NCBI GenBank assembly: GCA_934177545.1
Contig: CAKPPI010000019.1
Coordinates: 1 to 15,956 of the forward strand
Direction: 5' to 3'
Length of the DNA: 15,956 nt
From: an uncultured Bacilli bacterium
GTDB taxonomy: Bacteria > Bacillota_I > Bacilli_A > RF39 > UBA660
Each line of letters begins with the position of its first letter. The stretch's first letter is position 1. The translations under genes were made by a program, and so were the position numbers. Shown here piece by piece: positions 1 to 6,176 of the stretch. A model generated the notes under the pieces. It saw only the letters and a program-made list of their open reading frames with translations. It was not told the DNA's origin and ran no database searches.

Positions 1-24
1 TATTGGAAATTTTTATTATTTTTA

Positions 25-66
25 CAAAATAAAAAGACAAATAAGTAAAATTTCTACCTATTTGTC
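25..66 (-). terminator. Rho-independent terminator of the protease-lipoprotein operon
   Basis: Read on the minus strand, GACAAATA and TATTTGTC form an 8-bp stem (arms at 59-66 and 36-43), extended inward by a GTA/TAC pairing, and are followed by a run TTTTTATTTT. It lies about 40 bases past the stop codon of the cysteine protease gene. A second imperfect hairpin at 76-104 (AGCT and TTATAGA arms) lies between them; it has a T-run on the plus side and may serve as a terminator for a gene entering from the left. Confidence 0.75.
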
Positions 67-105
67 AACAGTCTGAGCTATTATAGAACTAATCTATAAC
101 AGCTT

Positions 106-1164
106 TTAATTTTTTGCCTTCATAACTTCATATAATCTTAAACACTGATTGTTAAATACAAATTTTTTTAATTGACTTTTTGATTTCCAGCCTTGATTGT
201 TTTGGTTTGGATTCCAAACATAAATCTTTTTACTACTTGAATTATAGTCAGCAAGAACAATAAAGTGTTGATTAGAAGTAGCATTAAATCCACCTTGTTC
301 TACATTTCGATGTCCACATCCTACCATTACAACAACTACATTACCATTATTTAATTCGGAAACTGTTCTTTTATAAAGCCGCTCTTTACTTCCGTTGTGA
401 TTAACATTTTTACTAGTAATTCCATATTTATTAGGATATGTATTACCTTGTCTAACGATTTGCCATGATGCACCAATGCCATTAAAGAACCCTGTATTAC
501 AACTTTCATGCATAAATGACATAAAACTAGTATCTTTTCCTGTTAATATATATCTTGTTGCCATATAGCTACATAATCCACAAGCTCCGGCTCCTACACT
601 ATTACCTGAGCCACTAGCACAAACTGAGTATCCACTATATCTACCAGATTGATAATATCTTGATAAGTGGCTCCAATTAGTATGCTTATTTGTTTTTTTG
701 TTACTATTATTGCCACTACTACTTGAAGATTTTTTTAATCCAGATAAGTCACCAGTTATAGAGTTAGTAGAAGATTTTTTTGTCGATGAAGTACTAGTTC
801 CTGCACCGCTAGTAATATTTGAACCGGAGGTAGTTCCCTTAGCTGCAAGTGTCCAACAACTAGCTACTTGAAAGTTATTACTTTCAATATCTCCACCTGC
901 ATAATCTAAAAGTGACATAGTTGTATCAACAATAGTCGGTAGGAGAAAAACAATTATAGCTGATGCCACTTTTTGAATTATTTTTTTACCTTTGTTTTTC
1001 TGATCAACATTAACTAGAAAACTCACTAGAGAAAAAATAATAGAAATGATTAATAATATGGGAACAATTATTGCTATCATGTTAATTACTTGATGAACAG
1101 TATTAAGCATATTAGCAAGTGCATAATCTGCACAATTATTTGTACTAATCAATAAATTTATCAT
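106..1164 (-). CDS. Membrane-anchored C39/papain-like cysteine protease with pilin-like TM hairpin
   Basis: 352 residues. Residues about 24-52 and 62-85 are hydrophobic segments separated by a basic loop (DQKNKGKK), an arrangement like the TrbC/VirB2 pilin-type membrane hairpin of Gram-positive conjugation-like proteins. Residues about 105-165 are a Ser/Thr/Asn/Lys-rich linker. The C-terminal domain (about 190-350) resembles peptidase C39-like (C39_2) folds: C195-G196 as the nucleophile motif, H300 in QHFIVL, and N318 in VWNP make a plausible Cys-His-Asn triad. I infer a surface-tethered peptidase or amidase; the substrate is unknown. The gene is 16 bases downstream of the lipoprotein gene with GAGG as its ribosome binding site, so the two are probably co-transcribed. 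The triad assignment is by motif spacing only. Confidence 0.7.
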   Translation of the reverse strand: MINLLISTNNCADYALANMLNTVHQVINMIAIIVPILLIISIIFSLVSFLVNVDQKNKGKKIIQKVASAIIVFLLPTIVDTTMSLLDYAGGDIESNNFQVASCWTLAAKGTTSGSNITSGAGTSTSSTKKSSTNSITGDLSGLKKSSSSSGNNSNKKTNKHTNWSHLSRYYQSGRYSGYSVCASGSGNSVGAGACGLCSYMATRYILTGKDTSFMSFMHESCNTGFFNGIGASWQIVRQGNTYPNKYGITSKNVNHNGSKERLYKRTVSELNNGNVVVVMVGCGHRNVEQGGFNATSNQHFIVLADYNSSSKKIYVWNPNQNNQGWKSKSQLKKFVFNNQCLRLYEVMKAKN

Positions 1165-1180
1165 TTTAAAACCTCACTAA

Positions 1181-1909
1181 CTAAAATAAAGAATTGTTAT
1201 TATAACTATCTAAAGTTAATTTCTTTCTTCTCTTATTTACTAACTTATATATAAAAGTAAAAATTATTATAACAAATAAAGTTATAAGAATAAATATTGT
1301 TTTATAATTATATAGTGTAAATTCAAATTGGATTGGCTGATCCCAATAAGTTGGCCAATTAGCACTTTTTAAGTCACCACTAACATATCCAGCATTATTA
1401 TTTCCTATTTTAGTAGGAATAGAAAGATTAAAACCTATATCAATTTCAGAAGAAGAATAAATATCATTGCTACTATCAATATTGTTTTTTAGTGAGTTTA
1501 AATCAGAAGAGTAAAAGTCACCATAGTAAGTATTTTTAAAAAGTCCCTTTTTTATGGTAAAGAAATATTGTTGATTTGTTATATTACTAATCGATAGATC
1601 AGCTACTACTTCTTCCTTGCTACTTATTTTATCAATATTAGGAAAATGTCTAGTAACTTTGTATCCAACATAACCATTAGAGTTGTAGTTTTCTAAAGTA
1701 TATTCGGATGATTTTATTTTATCTAGATTTAAGGAAGTAATCATAGTGTTTTTCTGTTCATCTGTAAAACTATTTTCCTTAACTGCCTCAATAATAACTA
1801 AATCAACACTCTTATCTTTATTAACAGTTATTGTTTGAGATATTTTAGCACAACCTGTAGTAGTAATAATTAGTAAAATAGAAATTATAAATAAAAGTCT
1901 TTTTTTCAT
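1181..1909 (-). CDS. LppM-like lipoprotein with C-terminal membrane anchor
   Basis: 242 residues. The N-terminus is a type II signal peptide: basic MKKR, a hydrophobic core, then TTTGC with C20 as the lipidation site. The segment that follows (KISQTITVNKDKSVDL) and the late FNLSIPTKIG...SANWPTYWDQPIQFEF stretch match the general layout of LppM-type lipoproteins: a beta-rich domain beginning right after the lipid cysteine and ending before a TM helix. A TM segment lies at about 204-222, followed by a basic cytoplasmic tail. The protein is thus held in the membrane at both ends. The start has a clear AGAGGTGG site. It is the first gene of an operon with the downstream cysteine protease and may present or hold that enzyme's substrate, which is an inference. 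Family call is moderate. Confidence 0.65.
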   Translation of the reverse strand: MKKRLLFIISILLIITTTGCAKISQTITVNKDKSVDLVIIEAVKENSFTDEQKNTMITSLNLDKIKSSEYTLENYNSNGYVGYKVTRHFPNIDKISSKEEVVADLSISNITNQQYFFTIKKGLFKNTYYGDFYSSDLNSLKNNIDSSNDIYSSSEIDIGFNLSIPTKIGNNNAGYVSGDLKSANWPTYWDQPIQFEFTLYNYKTIFILITLFVIIIFTFIYKLVNKRRKKLTLDSYNNNSLF

Positions 1910-1928
1910 TTAGCCACCTCTTTTCTTT

Positions 1929-1957
1929 ATTATAAGGTAAAAGAAGAAAAATTTAAA
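1929..1957 (-). promoter_or_regulatory. Promoter for the lipoprotein-protease operon
   Basis: On the minus strand TTTAAA (1952-1957), a 17-base spacer and a perfect TATAAT (1929-1934) precede the lipoprotein start, giving a predicted transcription start near 1922 and a very short leader that contains only the ribosome binding site. Confidence 0.55.
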
Positions 1958-2028
1958 TATAAACACTAAAAAGAATTTACATGAATTTACAAAAATAAAA
2001 ATTATTATCTAAAAAAGATACTAAAATA

Positions 2029-2037
2029 TGCTATGAT
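2029..2037 (+). promoter_or_regulatory. Extended -10 promoter for the small membrane peptide gene
   Basis: TGcTATGAT at 2029-2037 is an extended -10 element. No good -35 hexamer is visible. The predicted start near 2044 leaves just enough leader for the AGAGGTG site. Confidence 0.4.
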
Positions 2038-2065
2038 AATAATAAAGATGGAAAGAGGTGCTTGT

Positions 2066-2230
2066 ATGCGTTTAGGTATGATATTATTATTTTTCTTTCT
2101 ATATTTAGGAATAATATTTTTATGCATTATAGGATTTAAGAAAAAAAATAAAGTGTTGAAAATTACTGGTATTTCACTATTAGTACTTGCTGTTATATTT
2201 ACAATAATAATTGGTATTATTTATGGGTAA
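2066..2230 (+). CDS. Small two-TM membrane protein, unknown function
   Basis: 54 residues from the ATG at 2066, chosen because AAAGAGGTG lies five bases upstream; the in-frame ATGs at 2033 and 2048 lack such a site and overlap the predicted promoter. The product is two hydrophobic helices (about 2-23 and 33-52) joined by a basic loop FKKKNKVLK, so both ends should face the same, probably outer, side. I do not recognise a family. It is transcribed in the same direction as pflB, which has its own promoter 27 bases further on. It could be a small accessory membrane protein. Confidence 0.55.
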   Translation: MRLGMILLFFFLYLGIIFLCIIGFKKKNKVLKITGISLLVLAVIFTIIIGIIYG

Positions 2231-2256
2231 AATATTGTAAAATTTTTCTAAGATAT

Positions 2257-2286
2257 TTGAGTAAGAAACTTGATACATGATATACT
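2257..2286 (+). promoter_or_regulatory. Promoter of pflB-pflA
   Basis: TTGAGT (2257-2262), an 18-base spacer and TATACT (2281-2286) give a predicted start near 2293. AGGAGG follows at 2295-2300, eight bases before the pflB ATG. I see no Rex- or FNR-type palindrome in the 78-base gap. Confidence 0.5.
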
Positions 2287-2308
2287 ATAGAAGTAGGAGG
2301 TATGAAAG

Positions 2309-4546
2309 ATGAAAGAAGAATGGAAAGGCTTTAATGAAGGAGCTTGGATAAAAGAAATTAATGTAAATGATTTCATAAAGAAAAATTATAAAAAATATGA
2401 AGGTGATGAAAGCTTTTTAGTAGGACCAACTGATAAAACTAAAAGAGTTTTAAAAGTCTATGATGATATGTGTAAAGAAGAAGTTAAAAAACATGTTATC
2501 GATATAGATACAGTAAATCCTGCTGGAATTAACGCTTTTAAACCAGGATATATATCAGAAGATGATGATGTAATTGTTGGACTTCAAACTGATGAACTTG
2601 GTAAAAGAGAAATTGTTCCTAAAGGTGGAATAAAGATGGTTTATCAAGAGTTAGAAGCTTATGGTTATAAGATGGATCCTACTCTTGAACATTTTATAAA
2701 AGATACTAATCTTGTTAAGACTCATAATGATGGAGTGTTTGATGCTTATACAGCTGAAATTAGACGTGCTCGTCATAATAAGTTATTAACAGGACTTCCA
2801 GATGCTTATGGGCGTGGAAGAATAATAGGAGACTATAGAAGAATAGCTTTATATGGTATTGATTATTTAATGGAACAGAAGAAAAATGACTGGGATAATA
2901 TGAAGATAACAGTTATGGATGATGAAACTATTAGACTTCGTGAAGAAATATCAATGCAGTATAGAGCTTTAAATGAAATTAAAGAAATGGCTAAGAGCTA
3001 TGGATTTGATATTTCTGGACCAGCTCATAATGCTAAAGAAGCAGTACAATGGACATATTTTGGTTATTTAGCAGCTATTAAGGAAAATAATGGTGCTGCC
3101 ATGAGTTTAGGTAGAGTAGATGCTTTCTTTGATATATACTTTGAAAGAGATTTAACAAATGGTACTCTAACTGAAAGTGATGTTCAAGAAATAGTTGATC
3201 AATTTGTTATTAAACTAAGAGCAGCAAGACATTTAAGAACACCAGAATATGATGAATTATTCTCAGGCGATCCTACTTGGGTTACTTGTTCATTAGGTGG
3301 TATGACCAAAGAAGGAGAAACATTAGTTAATAAGACAAGTTTTAGAATTGTTCATACACTAGAAAACTTAGAGAGTGCTCCTGAACCTAATATGACTGTT
3401 TTATGGGCTGATAAGTTACCAGAGCCTTGGAAGAAATATTGTGCTAAAGTAAGTATTGCCACAGACTCTATTCAATATGAAAATGATGATGTGATGCGTC
3501 CATCTATGGGTGATGATTATGGTATAGCTTGCTGTGTATCAGCCATGAGACTTGGAAAAGATATGCAATTCTTTGGAGCTCGTTGTAATCTTGCTAAGAC
3601 TTTGTTATATGCTCTAAATGGTGGTGTTGATGAAGTAAGACGTGATTTAGTTATTCCAGGTTTTGAAAAGATGACTGATGAAGTACTTGACTATGATAAG
3701 GTAAAAGAAGCTTACTATAAGATGATGCATGAAGTAGCAAGAATCTATTCTGATGCTATGAATATTATTCACTACATGCATGATAAGTATGCTTATGAAG
3801 CTGGTCAAATGGCTCTACATGATACTTATGTTAATAGATTAATGGCTTATGGTGTTGCTGGATTTTCAGTAGCCGTAGATTCACTATCAGCTATTAAATA
3901 TGCTAAGGTAAAACCAATTAGAGATGAAGATGGTATAACTGTTGATTTTGAAATTGAAGGAGATTATCCTAAATTCGGTAATGATGATGATAGAGTAGAT
4001 GATATTGCTAAAGAAATAATTAATAAATTCTATGAAGAGTTATGTCTACATCCTTGTTATAGAAAAGCTCATCCAACACTATCTATCTTAACAATCACTT
4101 CAAACGTAGTATATGGTTCTAATACAGGTGCTACTCCAGATGGTAGAAAAGCAGGTGTTGCCTTTGCTCCAGGAGCTAATCCAATGCATGGAAGAGATTC
4201 ATCTGGTGCTATTGCATCTCTTAACTCAGTAGCAAAACTAGATTGGGCTAATTGTTGTCGTGATGGTATTTCTAATACATTCTCAATTGTTCCTAATACT
4301 TTAGGACATAGTGAAGAAGAACGTATTGAAAACTTAGTATCATTACTAGATGGTTACTTTATTCAAGGAGCGCATCACTTAAATGTAAACGTTTTAAACC
4401 GTGAGACATTAATTGATGCTATGAATAACCCTGATAAATATCCACTACTTACAATCCGTGTTTCTGGTTATGCAGTTAGATTTAATAAACTTACAAGAAA
4501 GCAACAAGAGGAAGTAATTGCAAGAACTTTCCATGAGAAAATGTAA
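2309..4546 (+). CDS. pflB: Formate C-acetyltransferase (pyruvate formate-lyase)
   Basis: Cytosolic glycyl radical enzyme converting pyruvate and CoA to acetyl-CoA and formate, the main anaerobic pyruvate outlet in fermenters. 745 residues, close to the usual 740-760. The catalytic cysteine pair is C408-C409 in IACCVSAMRLGK. The C-terminal glycyl radical motif RVSGYAVRFNKLT places the radical on G720. The PFL barrel runs from the N-terminus to about residue 620 and the Gly-radical domain follows. The ATG at 2309 is eight bases from AGGAGG; an ATG at 2302 is too close and out of frame. The stop codon abuts the pflA start, so the enzyme and its activase are made together. All key residues are present, so an active PFL is expected. 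Confidence 0.98.
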   Translation: MKEEWKGFNEGAWIKEINVNDFIKKNYKKYEGDESFLVGPTDKTKRVLKVYDDMCKEEVKKHVIDIDTVNPAGINAFKPGYISEDDDVIVGLQTDELGKREIVPKGGIKMVYQELEAYGYKMDPTLEHFIKDTNLVKTHNDGVFDAYTAEIRRARHNKLLTGLPDAYGRGRIIGDYRRIALYGIDYLMEQKKNDWDNMKITVMDDETIRLREEISMQYRALNEIKEMAKSYGFDISGPAHNAKEAVQWTYFGYLAAIKENNGAAMSLGRVDAFFDIYFERDLTNGTLTESDVQEIVDQFVIKLRAARHLRTPEYDELFSGDPTWVTCSLGGMTKEGETLVNKTSFRIVHTLENLESAPEPNMTVLWADKLPEPWKKYCAKVSIATDSIQYENDDVMRPSMGDDYGIACCVSAMRLGKDMQFFGARCNLAKTLLYALNGGVDEVRRDLVIPGFEKMTDEVLDYDKVKEAYYKMMHEVARIYSDAMNIIHYMHDKYAYEAGQMALHDTYVNRLMAYGVAGFSVAVDSLSAIKYAKVKPIRDEDGITVDFEIEGDYPKFGNDDDRVDDIAKEIINKFYEELCLHPCYRKAHPTLSILTITSNVVYGSNTGATPDGRKAGVAFAPGANPMHGRDSSGAIASLNSVAKLDWANCCRDGISNTFSIVPNTLGHSEEERIENLVSLLDGYFIQGAHHLNVNVLNRETLIDAMNNPDKYPLLTIRVSGYAVRFNKLTRKQQEEVIARTFHEKM

Positions 4547-5263
4547 ATGACTGGTGCAATCGATTCTATTGAAACATTTGGTCTTGTTGATGGACCTGGT
4601 ATTAGAACAGTTGTCTTTTTAACAGGATGTCGTCTTCGTTGTCTTTATTGTCATAATCCAGAAATGTGGGTTAAAAGGGAAGATAATATTACTAGTGATG
4701 AACTTGTTAAGAAAATTTTAAGAAGTAAACCATATTTTAAAAGAAACTCAGGAGGGGTAACTTTCTCTGGAGGAGAGCCCCTTCTTCAAATTGAGTTTCT
4801 AACTGATGTTTGTAAAAAGCTAAAGAAAGAAGATATTCATATCGCTTTAGATACTTGTGGGGTAGGAAAAGGTGATTATGATGAAATTCTTAGTCTTGTT
4901 GACTTAATCTTATTTGATATTAAGTTTACTACAAGAGAAGGTTATAAACATTTAACAGGTAGAGAAATGGATGACTCTTTAAAATTTATTGAAGCGATGA
5001 ATAAAAGTGGTAAACCAGTCTGGATAAGACAAGTAGTTGTACCTGGTATGATGGATAGTGAAGAATATATTGATTCATTAGTAGAATATTTAAAAAAGAT
5101 TGATAATGTGGAAAGGGTAGAGTTCTTACCATTCCATCATATGGGATTTTCTAAATATGAAGAGTTAGGTATAAATAATCCATTAAAAGATGTACCACCA
5201 ATGGACGTTGATAAATGCAATGAATTACAAGAATTATTCATGAAGAAATGGAAAAATAGTTAG
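4547..5263 (+). CDS. pflA: Pyruvate formate-lyase-activating enzyme (radical SAM)
   Basis: 238 residues, slightly shorter than the E. coli enzyme (246). It uses a [4Fe-4S] cluster and S-adenosylmethionine to generate the glycyl radical on PflB. Seen: the radical SAM motif C28-x3-C32-x2-C35 (GCRLRCLYCHNPEMW), the preceding activase signature TFGLVDGPGIRTVVFLTGC, and the SAM-binding SGGEP motif. The start codon follows the pflB stop with no gap and only a weak GAG upstream, so translation is probably coupled to pflB. The N-terminus MTGAIDSIETFG aligns with known activases. No convincing terminator follows; a 12-base inverted repeat begins 17 bases after the stop. Confidence 0.97.
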   Translation: MTGAIDSIETFGLVDGPGIRTVVFLTGCRLRCLYCHNPEMWVKREDNITSDELVKKILRSKPYFKRNSGGVTFSGGEPLLQIEFLTDVCKKLKKEDIHIALDTCGVGKGDYDEILSLVDLILFDIKFTTREGYKHLTGREMDDSLKFIEAMNKSGKPVWIRQVVVPGMMDSEEYIDSLVEYLKKIDNVERVEFLPFHHMGFSKYEELGINNPLKDVPPMDVDKCNELQELFMKKWKNS

Positions 5264-5280
5264 TTTTCTTAAAAATATCG

Positions 5281-5346
5281 TTGATTTACTACAATTTGGG
5301 TATTCCATTTTAAAAAAATCTATGCTATACTAACGTAGTAAATCAA
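5281..5346. repeat. 12-bp inverted repeat bracketing the tRNA-Lys promoter
   Basis: TTGATTTACTAC at 5281-5292 is perfectly complementary to GTAGTAAATCAA at 5335-5346, with 42 bases between them holding the tRNA-Lys promoter. There is no T-run, so it is not a normal terminator of pflA. It could be an operator pair or an accidental repeat in AT-rich DNA. Confidence 0.5.
5323..5331 (+). promoter_or_regulatory. Extended -10 promoter of tRNA-Lys
   Basis: TATACT at 5326-5331 with the extended -10 dinucleotide TG at 5323-5324 or nearby (ATGcTATACT). The -35 region is weak (TTCCAT at 5303-5308, 17-base spacer). Predicted start near 5338, 14 bases before the mature tRNA. Confidence 0.45.
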
Positions 5347-5351
5347 TTCAT

Positions 5352-5427
5352 GGGCTGTTAGCTCAGTTGGTAGAGCAACTGACTCTTAATCAGTGGGTCT
5401 AGGGTTCGAATCCCTAACAGCCCACCA
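5352..5427 (+). tRNA. tRNA-Lys(CTT)
   Basis: 76 bases including encoded CCA. The acceptor arms GGGCTGT and ACAGCCC pair perfectly. The anticodon stem ACTGA/TCAGT encloses the loop CTCTTAA with anticodon CTT, reading AAG. The T-arm is TAGGG-TTCGAAT-CCCTA. The structured small RNA of module A lies 40 bases downstream on the same strand with no terminator between, so read-through is possible. Confidence 0.97.
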
Positions 5428-5490
5428 TGTTTGATAAAAAACGATTTGTTAAAAATTGTTTTTATGAATATGTCAAGGAAACTTGCATAA

Positions 5491-5533
5491 AATAAAAAGG
5501 ATACATTTGATTGTGCCTAATCAAATGCAATCC
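5491..5533 (-). terminator. Candidate terminator of the module A peptide mRNA
   Basis: Read on the minus strand, the H2 hairpin (13 paired bases with small bulges) is followed directly by TTTTTATTTT. The conserved A-rich linker of the small RNA is thus the complement of the U-tract of this terminator. The same arrangement occurs in module B. Confidence 0.6.
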
Positions 5534-5545
5534 CTTAATGGATAT

Positions 5546-5592
5546 AGCATCTGAAATCACATAGTTGTGAAATCAGATGCTTTTTCTATTTT
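5546..5592 (+). terminator. Rho-independent terminator of the module A small RNA
   Basis: AGCATCTGA (5546-5554) pairs with TCAGATGCT (5573-5581), with an inner TCACA/TGTGA stem, followed by TTTTTCTATTTT. The T-run exists only on the plus strand. It ends in the stop codon region of the convergent small ORF. Confidence 0.85.
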
Positions 5593-5636
5593 AGGAGTAA
5601 TATTATAATAAATAGAGAGAATTTTCTTTTTGTCAT
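5586..5636 (-). CDS. Tiny hydrophobic peptide of module A, candidate type I toxin or remnant
   Basis: 16 residues, MTKRKFSLFIIILLLK. The ATG is preceded by AAAGGTGGTGG, matching the AGGTGG sites of other genes here. The site lies in the 3' arm of a hairpin (5649-5679) of CCTTTCT and TTTATCA arms, so translation could be blocked until the RNA refolds. The mRNA should start at 5708 from the promoter at 5715-5743 and end after the hairpin at 5499-5533, about 215 nt. The peptide has a basic start and a final LLLK, like LLYK in module B, but its hydrophobic core of about ten residues is too short for a normal membrane span. It could be a shortened, weak or dead copy, or not translated. The RNA context is the main support. 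Confidence 0.5.
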   Translation of the reverse strand: MTKRKFSLFIIILLLK

Positions 5637-5648
5637 AAATACCACCAC

Positions 5649-5679
5649 CTTTCTTTTATCATTTGATAAATAGAAAGGG
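5649..5679 (-). promoter_or_regulatory. Hairpin sequestering the ribosome binding site of the module A peptide
   Basis: On the mRNA, CCTTTCT and TTTATCA (one bulged A between them) pair with TGATAAA and AGAAAGG around an AA tip. The last bases are the start of the ribosome binding site AGAAAGGTGG. It lacks a T-run in either direction, so it is not a terminator. Fst and related toxin mRNAs hide their ribosome binding sites in a similar way. Confidence 0.6.
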
Positions 5680-5714
5680 AAAGCATATGATATATTTCAA
5701 ATGTATCCAATAAG

Positions 5715-5743
5715 ATTATAACAATGATAATTCTAAGGGTAAA
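5715..5743 (-). promoter_or_regulatory. Promoter of the module A peptide mRNA
   Basis: On the minus strand: TTTACC (plus 5738-5743), 17-base spacer, perfect TATAAT (plus 5715-5720) with the extended TGt before it. Predicted start at 5708, the first G of the GGATACATTTGA repeat. It is back to back with the plus-strand promoter at 5774-5801. Confidence 0.7.
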
Positions 5744-5773
5744 GATTAATATTTAATTAAATATAAAAAATCC

Positions 5774-5801
5774 TTGACGAACATAATTTCTATGGTATAA
5801 T
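5774..5801 (+). promoter_or_regulatory. Promoter of the 107-residue protein-DUF1848 operon
   Basis: TTGACG (5774-5779), 16-base spacer, TATAAT (5796-5801) preceded by TGG as an extended -10. Predicted start near 5808. This is one of the strongest promoter matches in the window. Confidence 0.75.
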
Positions 5802-5843
5802 AATCCTACTTGAGAAAAATATATAAAAGAAAGGAAGAAAAAT

Positions 5844-6167
5844 ATGGAAGAAATAATAATGACAAGATTTTTAGCTTATAAGAATGGCTTTATAAATGGA
5901 AAGTATGATTTTTTAGGATCTGTTGTAACTAATCAAGCTATGATTAATGTAAATGTTTCGGAAGATTCAATTAAAGAAGGGTGGTTTCTATTCGGTTATA
6001 CTGATGCTATAGAGTTTTATGAAGATAGATTTAGTAAAGGACTAGATATTCGTAATATAAGAACAAATGATGTTGTTAAAGACTTATATGCTAAAAGAGT
6101 TACTGATTATAACGCGACAAATAAAGAAAATGTTCCTATCTGTAAATTTAAAATCAAGAAATTATAA
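5844..6167 (+). CDS. Uncharacterised 107-residue protein, first gene of a DUF1848 operon
   Basis: I do not recognise a family. The product is soluble, with no signal peptide or TM segment; it begins MEEIIMTRFLAYKNGF, has an aromatic-rich centre (EGWFLFGYTDAIEFYEDRF) and ends in a basic KFKIKKL. The ATG at 5844 is six bases after AGGAAG; a second in-frame ATG at 5859 is also possible and would start at MTRFLAYK. The gene sits behind a strong promoter and nine bases before the DUF1848 gene, so the two are surely co-transcribed and may act together. It is not a shadow of another frame. Confidence 0.75.
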   Translation: MEEIIMTRFLAYKNGFINGKYDFLGSVVTNQAMINVNVSEDSIKEGWFLFGYTDAIEFYEDRFSKGLDIRNIRTNDVVKDLYAKRVTDYNATNKENVPICKFKIKKL

Positions 6168-6176
6168 TGGTGGAAA

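Larger units (their letters stand above)
5468..5592 (+). ncRNA. Structured small RNA of module A, candidate antitoxin RNA
   Basis: Three hairpins in a row. H1: TATG-t-CAAG, GAAA tetraloop, CTTGCATA (5469-5489). H2: GGAT-a-CATTTGATT, six-base loop, AATCAAATG-ca-ATCC (5499-5533, 35 nt). H3: terminator at 5546-5592. AAGGAAACTT followed by the linker AATAAAAAGGA is almost identical to the small RNA of module B, and the distance from AAGG to H3 is 71 bases in both. It runs convergent to a 16-codon ORF on the other strand and overlaps the 3' part of that mRNA. The 3' arm of H2 (5521-5533) is complementary, with a small bulge, to the predicted mRNA 5' end at 5708-5697. I see no good promoter just upstream, so it may come from tRNA-Lys read-through. 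Function is inferred. Confidence 0.65.
5499..5708. repeat. 12-bp inverted repeat marking both ends of the module A peptide mRNA
   Basis: GGATACATTTGA (5499-5510) and TCAAATGTATCC (5697-5708) are perfect complements. On the minus strand the first base of the right copy is the predicted transcription start and the left copy is the 3' arm of the terminator hairpin. The 5' and 3' ends of this RNA can therefore pair. Module B has the same arrangement with a different sequence. Confidence 0.8.

Noticed and set aside
2231..2256. AAATAT/ATATTT hairpin as a terminator of the 54-residue peptide gene
   Set aside because: The stem is short, AT-only and lacks a T-run at the right place.
5468..5592. Riboswitch or tracrRNA
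   Set aside because: No gene follows the terminator on the plus strand, no cas gene or array is present, and the sequence does not match a riboswitch class I can recall. The twin copy beside a convergent ORF fits an antisense RNA better.
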